Origin: Methylobacterium aerolatum
Lineage (GTDB): Bacteria; Pseudomonadota; Alphaproteobacteria; Rhizobiales; Beijerinckiaceae
Assembly: GCF_022179085.1 (NCBI RefSeq)
Contig: NZ_BPQE01000016.1
Coordinates: 90,424-154,423 of the forward strand
Reading direction: 5' to 3'
Length of the DNA stretch: 64,000 bases
The position numbers and the translations under genes are program-made. The notes under the pieces are model-generated. The model was given only the letters and a program-made list of their open reading frames with translations, was not told the origin of the DNA and ran no database searches. Every line of letters starts with the position of its first letter. The first letter of the stretch is position 1. This document shows positions 59,803-64,000 of the stretch, piece by piece.

Positions 59803-61941
59803 ATGAACGAGTTCGTCAAGCCCGAGGCCGTGTCCGAGGTCTTCTACGGCGCCTGCCCCCACGATTGCCCCGACACCTGCTCGATGCTCTTCGAGGTAAA
59901 GGACGGCGAACTCCTGAGCGTGCGCGGCAACCCCGACCACCCGATGACCCGGGGCGGCCTCTGCGTGAAGCTGAAGGACTACGAGAAGCGGCACTACCAC
60001 CCGGACCGGCTGCTCTACCCGATGCGCCGGGTCGGCCCGAAGGGCGCGAAGCAGTTCGAGCGGATCACCTGGGACGAGGCGCTGGACGAGATCGTCACCC
60101 GCTGGAAGGCGATCATCGCGCAGTACGGCCCGGAAGCCATCGTTCCCTACAGCTACCTCGGCAACCAGGGCCTCGTGCATGGGCTGAACGGGGGCGACGC
60201 CTTCTTCAACCGCCTCGGCGCCACCGTCACGGAGCGGACCTTCTGCGGCGAGGGCTCCTGCACCGCGTGGCTCCTCACCGTCGGTCCCACGGCGGGGCTC
60301 GACCCAGAGAGCTACATCCACTCCAAGTACATCGTCATCTGGGCCTGCAACTCGGTCAGCACCAACCTGCACCATTGGGCGATCGTGAAGGACGCGCAGA
60401 AGCTCGGCGCCAAGGTCGTCGTCATCGATGCCTACGCCTCGCGCACCGCCAAGGCCGCCGACTGGCACATCGCGCCCAAGCCCGGCACGGACGGCGCGCT
60501 CGCCATGGCGCTCATCCAGTCGATCATCGCGCAGGGCTTGGTCGATCAGGACTACGTCGACAACCACACGGTCGGCTTCGAGGACCTGAAGGAGCGGGCC
60601 GCCCCGCGCACGCCCGAATGGGCGGAGGGCATCACCGGGGTCCCTGCCGAGGACATCCGCAAGCTCGCCTACGAGATGGCCACCGCCCAGCCCGTGGGCA
60701 TCCGCATGGGCGTGGCGCTGGAGCGGCATTTCGGCGGCGGCCAGACCATCCGCGCGGTCACCTGCATCCCGGCGCTCACCGGCGCGTGGCGCCATGTGGG
60801 CGGCGGCGTCACGCAGTTCCCCGTCTGGGAGCACCCCTACAAGTTCGACGTGATGTGCCGGCCGGACCTGATCCCCGAGGGCACACGGGTGATCTCGAAC
60901 CTGCAGATCGGCCGCGCACTCACCGGCGAGATGCCGCTGGACCCGCCGGTCATGTCGATGATGTGCTGGAACTCGAACCCCGTGACGCAGGCGCCGGAGA
61001 CCGACAAGATCGTCCAGGGCCTGCTGCGCGAGGACCTGTTCCTCGTCTCGGCCGAGCACTTCATCTCGGACACCGCCTCCTACGCCGACATCCTGCTGCC
61101 CGCCGCGATGGGCGCCGAGATGGAGGACATGATCCTCTCCTGGGGCCACCTCTACCTGACCTACAACACCAAGTGCGCCGAGGCGCCGGGCGAGGCGATC
61201 CCGAACAACGAGATCTTCCGGCGGCTCGCCGCGCGCTTCGGCTTCGAGGACGAGAACTTCCGGTGGACCGACGCCGAGTGCCTCGAGCACTACGTCGATT
61301 GGTCCTCGCCCGCCTGCGAGGGCATCGACCTCGCCTACATGCGCGAGCACGGCTTCGCCCGGCTCAAGGTCGGCACGCCGGACGACCGGGCGCCCCACCG
61401 GGAGGGCAACTTCCCGACGCCCACCGGCAAGTGCATGTTGAAGGTCGAGGGCGCGACGAACTTCGTCGCTCCACCCTTCCGCCAGATGTACGAGGCGTTC
61501 CAGCCCGGCGAGGCCCTCGATCCGCTGCCGGATTACGTCGGCGCCCGGGAATCCCACACGGCCGACCCGGACCTTGCCAAGCGCTACCCGCTCAACATCG
61601 TCTCGCCCAAGAGCCATTACTTCCTGAACTCCTGCTACGCGAACATGGAGGACAAGCAGAGGGGCCAGGGCGAGCAGTTCGTGATGATCAGCCCGCACGA
61701 CGCGCGGGCGCGGGACATCGTGGACGGCGACCGGGTGCAGGTCGGCAACGGGCGGGGCGCCTTCAAGGGCGTGGCCCGTGTCACGGACGACGTGAAGGCG
61801 GGCGTCGTGGTGGCGACGCTCGGCTACTGGCGCCAGCTCAACGAGGGGACGGTCAACAGCATCTCGTCCGCCGCCTTCACCGACATGGGCCACGCCCCGT
61901 CCTTCTCGGACAACCTCGTGGAGGTCACGCGGGCGAATTGA
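59803..61941 (+). CDS. Molybdopterin-dependent oxidoreductase, formate dehydrogenase-like (Fdh4A-type candidate)
   Basis: The 712-aa enzyme has an N-terminal 4Fe-4S motif CPHDCPDTC (Cys18, 22, 26) with Cys54 in GGLCVK. The molybdopterin domain follows (FERITWDEALDEIV, WACNSVSTNLHHW, VVVIDAYASRTAKAADW), then the dinucleotide-binding C-terminal domain (NIVSPKSHYFLNSCYAN, DIVDGDRVQVGNGRGAFKG). GGAGG six bases before ATG 59803 fixes the start over 59770. Methylorubrum extorquens has a similar large subunit, Fdh4A, with a small partner; that link is from memory and tentative. No twin-arginine signal is present, so the protein is cytoplasmic. Confidence 0.85.
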   Translation: MNEFVKPEAVSEVFYGACPHDCPDTCSMLFEVKDGELLSVRGNPDHPMTRGGLCVKLKDYEKRHYHPDRLLYPMRRVGPKGAKQFERITWDEALDEIVTRWKAIIAQYGPEAIVPYSYLGNQGLVHGLNGGDAFFNRLGATVTERTFCGEGSCTAWLLTVGPTAGLDPESYIHSKYIVIWACNSVSTNLHHWAIVKDAQKLGAKVVVIDAYASRTAKAADWHIAPKPGTDGALAMALIQSIIAQGLVDQDYVDNHTVGFEDLKERAAPRTPEWAEGITGVPAEDIRKLAYEMATAQPVGIRMGVALERHFGGGQTIRAVTCIPALTGAWRHVGGGVTQFPVWEHPYKFDVMCRPDLIPEGTRVISNLQIGRALTGEMPLDPPVMSMMCWNSNPVTQAPETDKIVQGLLREDLFLVSAEHFISDTASYADILLPAAMGAEMEDMILSWGHLYLTYNTKCAEAPGEAIPNNEIFRRLAARFGFEDENFRWTDAECLEHYVDWSSPACEGIDLAYMREHGFARLKVGTPDDRAPHREGNFPTPTGKCMLKVEGATNFVAPPFRQMYEAFQPGEALDPLPDYVGARESHTADPDLAKRYPLNIVSPKSHYFLNSCYANMEDKQRGQGEQFVMISPHDARARDIVDGDRVQVGNGRGAFKGVARVTDDVKAGVVVATLGYWRQLNEGTVNSISSAAFTDMGHAPSFSDNLVEVTRAN

Positions 61942-61952
61942 GGCCGCGGCAT

Positions 61953-61983
61953 CCGGGCGGGGGAGGCGTCACCTCCGCCCGGG
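61953..61983. terminator. Bidirectional terminator between convergent genes
   Basis: CCGGGCGG (61953-61960) pairs with CCGCCCGG (61975-61982), extended by AGG/CCT with a small bulge. It lies between the oxidoreductase stop and the stop of the convergent small gene. Confidence 0.6.
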
Positions 61984-62229
61984 CTACTGCCGCCGCGAGG
62001 GGCGCCGGGTGTCCGCGCCGAGTCGGCGCATGCAGGCGAAGTAGATCTCGGAGCCGAGGTTGTAGAGGCTCAGACCCTTGGGGTTGGGCGCCGAGAAGAC
62101 GCGGTTGCGCGCCTCCTCGCGGCACTGCGCGTCCTGGGGGCTGGTGATCGGCTGCTCCTGCGCGCGGGCCTGGGAAAGGCCCGCGGCCACCACGGCGGCC
62201 ACCACGAGGGGGAGCCGCGCCCTGATCAT
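61984..62229 (-). CDS. Small secreted protein with two cysteines
   Basis: The 81-aa protein has signal peptide LPLVVAAVVAAGLSQARA, then QCREEARNRVF, LSLYNLGSEIYFACMRRLGA and a basic tail. Its ATG overlaps the stop of the upstream Cys-rich gene. The two are convergent with the molybdopterin oxidoreductase. One might be the small partner of an Fdh4-like enzyme, which is speculative. Confidence 0.7.
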   Translation of the reverse strand: MIRARLPLVVAAVVAAGLSQARAQEQPITSPQDAQCREEARNRVFSAPNPKGLSLYNLGSEIYFACMRRLGADTRRPSRRQ

Positions 62230-62468
62230 TTGCCGCCACCCGAGGCTTGGTAGGCGTCGATCGCCTTGCGGCAGTTCTCCGAGAGTTCGGCGCGATGCTT
62301 GGTGAAACACGCATCCATGTCCTTGCTGTCCGGATCGATGTCGCCGCAGTAGGTCGTGGCGTCGCCCGTGCAGTAGCGCTTGAGTTCGTCGTTGCCGCGC
62401 TTGGCGAGCGCCGGCCCGGTCATGACGATGCCGGCGACGAGCAAGGCGGGCAACAGGCGACGTGTCAT
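62226..62468 (-). CDS. Small secreted cysteine-repeat protein
   Basis: The 80-aa protein has signal peptide RLLPALLVAGIVMTGPALA and a mature Cys-repeat part: LKRYCTGDATTYCGDIDPDS and DACFTKHRAELSENCRKAID. The YC-x6-YC-G-D spacing resembles cysteine-rich GLG1-type repeats, which form disulfide-linked helices. AAAGGA precedes ATG by about nine bases. It is co-transcribed with the following 81-aa gene. Confidence 0.72.
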   Translation of the reverse strand: MTRRLLPALLVAGIVMTGPALAKRGNDELKRYCTGDATTYCGDIDPDSKDMDACFTKHRAELSENCRKAIDAYQASGGGK

Positions 62469-62535
62469 GCGGGCAATCCTTTTGGAGGCTTGTGGAACCT
62501 GGGGGCTCTCGGGACGGGGGCACCGGCCGGGACGA

Positions 62536-62563
62536 CCGCGGGGCCTGTCCGAAGGCCCCGCGG
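62536..62563 (-). terminator. Hairpin terminator after the YidB gene
   Basis: CCGCGGGGCC/GGCCCCGCGG make a perfect 10-bp stem with an 8-nt loop, 25 bp after the minus-strand yidB-type stop. Confidence 0.65.
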
Positions 62564-62588
62564 ACAAAGGAACGGTGGCGGGACCGCC

Positions 62589-63092
62589 TCAGCCGTGGAG
62601 CGGCAGGCGACCGTCCGGCGAATAGCGATCAACCGCCCCCGGCAGTTCCCGCGACAATCGCGACAGCAGCGCGGCCCGGCTCAGGCCGGTCTGCTGGGTG
62701 AGGTAATCGAGGGTCTCCGGCCCGATCGCCCGGGCGAGGTCCTCCTCAGGGATGTCCCGGTTGGGGCCGTGGTCGATCCAGGACTTCGCGGTCTCGCCGT
62801 GACCGCCCTTGGTGAAATGATCGATCAGCTCCCCGAGGCCGCTGGCGATCAGCCCGCCGGCGCCGCCCGCGCTCACGCCGCCCAGCAGGCTCGCGAGGTT
62901 GCCAAGGGTGCTCGATCCGCCGGTGCTCGATCCGCCGGTGCGCGCGGGGGCGGGCACCACCGGAGGCCGCGTCGTGTCGAGGGGATGGGGCGCGTGGGTC
63001 TTGAACAGTTCCGCGAGCTTGTCGCGGTTCTGGAAGCCCGCCACGGCGAGCAGGCCCAGCAGGGCGGTCATCGACGGGTAACCCTTGCTCAT
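62589..63092 (-). CDS. YidB-family protein (DUF937)
   Basis: The 167-aa protein has the YidB core [24 protein letters not shown], then [30 protein letters not shown] and [16 protein letters not shown]. The N-terminal half has a hydrophobic segment and a GGSST tandem repeat (two 15-bp units near 62908-62938). The family is widespread and functionally unknown. It is downstream of three stress-type genes on the same strand. Confidence 0.87.
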   Translation of the reverse strand: MSKGYPSMTALLGLLAVAGFQNRDKLAELFKTHAPHPLDTTRPPVVPAPARTGGSSTGGSSTLGNLASLLGGVSAGGAGGLIASGLGELIDHFTKGGHGETAKSWIDHGPNRDIPEEDLARAIGPETLDYLTQQTGLSRAALLSRLSRELPGAVDRYSPDGRLPLHG

Positions 63093-63142
63093 GTCACGTC
63101 CTCGGCGGTGGTGGATCGGGGGGAAGTCGCGTGGCGGAGGGC

Positions 63143-63247
63143 TCAGTAGCCCCGGCGCGGCGGGGTGGCGGCGCGGCCGGTGAGGCGGCGCGTGACGAAG
63201 GCGATGACGCGCGGCAGCACGAAGAGGGTAAGAAGCTTGCGGATCAT
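63143..63247 (-). CDS. 34-residue small membrane protein
   Basis: The very short frame reads [20 protein letters not shown] and ends in RGY, with one hydrophobic segment (5-19) and a basic C-terminus. It has a strong ribosome binding site, GGGAG five bases before ATG, and lies between two genes of the same orientation. It is a credible small protein; function unknown. Confidence 0.55.
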   Translation of the reverse strand: MIRKLLTLFVLPRVIAFVTRRLTGRAATPPRRGY

Positions 63248-63291
63248 GGGGATCTCCCGGAGATTCTGAGAAACAGGTCGGGGGCCGCGCC

Positions 63292-63687
63292 TCAGCGCGA
63301 CGCCGACCGCGAGGAACGCGCGATCCAGCCGAAGGCGAAGGCCACGCCCACGAAGGCGAGGAGGGTGGTCGCGCGGTTGGCGTCGGCGTAGCGGAGGGCC
63401 TGACGGCCCTGGGTCGTCACCCGGCGGCGGGCCTCTCCGGCGTAGTGGCGCCCGTCCTCGATCAGGCCGTCGGCGCGCTCCCAGGCTTCGTGTGCGAGGT
63501 GGCGGCCGTCCTCCGCGAAGTCCTCCGCCCGGTCCCGAGCGCGGCCGTAGGCATATTGCGCGCCGCCGGCAACTTGGTTCACGGCGCCGCGTACTTGGCG
63601 GGCCGGGTCGCCGGTAAGGCCGCCCAGCGCGGTCTGGGCGCGACCCTTCAGGTGACGGGACGCGCCACGGATCTGGTCGCGATTCAT
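63292..63687 (-). CDS. CsbD-like domain protein with C-terminal membrane helix
   Basis: The 131-aa protein starts with a CsbD-like helical repeat ([40 protein letters not shown]), continues as a charged coiled region and ends in a transmembrane helix ([17 protein letters not shown]) plus basic tail. AGGAGA seven bases before ATG. The layout resembles membrane-anchored stress proteins beside CsbD genes. Confidence 0.78.
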   Translation of the reverse strand: MNRDQIRGASRHLKGRAQTALGGLTGDPARQVRGAVNQVAGGAQYAYGRARDRAEDFAEDGRHLAHEAWERADGLIEDGRHYAGEARRRVTTQGRQALRYADANRATTLLAFVGVAFAFGWIARSSRSASR

Positions 63688-63721
63688 GGAATTTCTCCTG
63701 TGTCGTCTGATGAAACGAGGG

Positions 63722-63745
63722 CGGCGCCGGCCGTGACCGGCGCCG
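63722..63745 (-). terminator. Hairpin terminator after csbD-type gene
   Basis: GGCGCCGG (63723-63730) and CCGGCGCC (63737-63744) form a stem with a 6-nt loop, 9 bp after the CsbD stop on the minus strand. Confidence 0.6.
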
Positions 63746-63754
63746 GCCCCGGCG

Positions 63755-63958
63755 TCAGTGCTTGCCGGTGATCTTGTCGGCGATGTTCTTGGCGCCGTCC
63801 TTGACGTCGCCGACGGTCTTCTGGGTCTCGCCCTTCAGTTCCTGGGCCTTGCCCTCGGCGACGAGCTTGTCGTTGCCGGTGGCGTTGCCCACCGCCTGCT
63901 TGACGTTGCCGACGGCCTCGTTGGCCAGACCCTTGAGCTTGTCGGTGGTGCTGCTCAT
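63755..63958 (-). CDS. CsbD-family stress protein
   Basis: The 67-aa hydrophilic protein matches CsbD throughout: STTDKLKGLANEAVGNVKQA, TGNDKLVAEGKAQELKGETQ and VGDVKDGAKNIADKITGK. CsbD proteins are general-stress-induced helical proteins of unknown mechanism. AGGAGC precedes ATG. The promoter lies at or beyond the window end. Confidence 0.9.
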   Translation of the reverse strand: MSSTTDKLKGLANEAVGNVKQAVGNATGNDKLVAEGKAQELKGETQKTVGDVKDGAKNIADKITGKH

Positions 63959-64000
63959 CGTGTGCGCTCCTGTGTGCTGGGGGGGCCGGAGGCTCCGGCC

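Noticed and set aside
59719-61893. 724-aa minus-strand frame opposite the oxidoreductase
   Set aside because: It is a shadow of low complexity; the plus frame has iron-sulfur and molybdopterin motifs.

Overview
The window is high-GC (about 70%) chromosomal DNA from an alphaproteobacterium. Gene content points to the Methylobacteriaceae (Methylobacterium or Methylorubrum): a MucR-type regulator, two DUF6894 proteins, many short Methylobacterium-style hypotheticals, a large Fdh4A-like molybdopterin oxidoreductase and interspersed palindromic elements built on GCGAAGCAAT. The genus is inferred from gene content only. I saw no rRNA, tRNA or CRISPR array.

Layout. 1-3218: ugpBAEC glycerol-3-phosphate ABC importer (ugpB cut by the window edge). 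3226-5608: NCS1 permease and a divergent hydantoin/Asp-Glu racemase lacking one catalytic cysteine. 5653-13921: a lipid-oxidation block with a FadL porin, a MerR regulator, thiolase, FadN-type dehydrogenase/hydratase, acyl-CoA dehydrogenase and an SCP2 protein. 13922-29365: a minus-strand two-partner secretion (type Vb) locus reading IalB-like protein, short TpsA, TpsB (FhaC/ShlB), Sel1 protein, 2884-aa haemagglutinin, AT-rich putative immunity gene, orphan haemagglutinin C-terminus. The orphan and the big gene share a direct repeat of about 700 bp. 29366-33377: IS5 transposase relic, lipoprotein and a membrane-spanning patatin. 33524-39314: Dpp/Opp-type peptide ABC importer interrupted by a nested palindrome and a repeat-built 20-codon mini-ORF.

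39694-49499 is mostly small genes: PepSY-like and YflT-like stress proteins, DUF6894 proteins, MucR, AraC and Crp/Fnr regulators, GlcG/HbpS, DCC (DUF393), YaiI (DUF188) and a glutathione peroxidase. 49781-53274: HerA-like ATPase and GGDEF-EAL protein. 53301-54787: DUF427 protein and a FAD oxidoreductase. 54880-59674: PAS protein, a BLUF protein lacking the key glutamine, small conserved proteins and an LprI-like protein. 59803-61941: molybdopterin oxidoreductase, convergent with two small Cys-containing secreted proteins. 62589-63958: YidB, CsbD and two small membrane or stress proteins, typical of a stress cluster.

The strongest candidate for something undescribed is the two-partner secretion locus. 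It combines two exoproteins with one transporter, accessory IalB and Sel1 genes in an overlapping operon, a foreign-looking toxin-immunity tail of unrecognised family, and a homologous repeat that could swap the tail. Gene functions below come from motif reading only; no database search was run.
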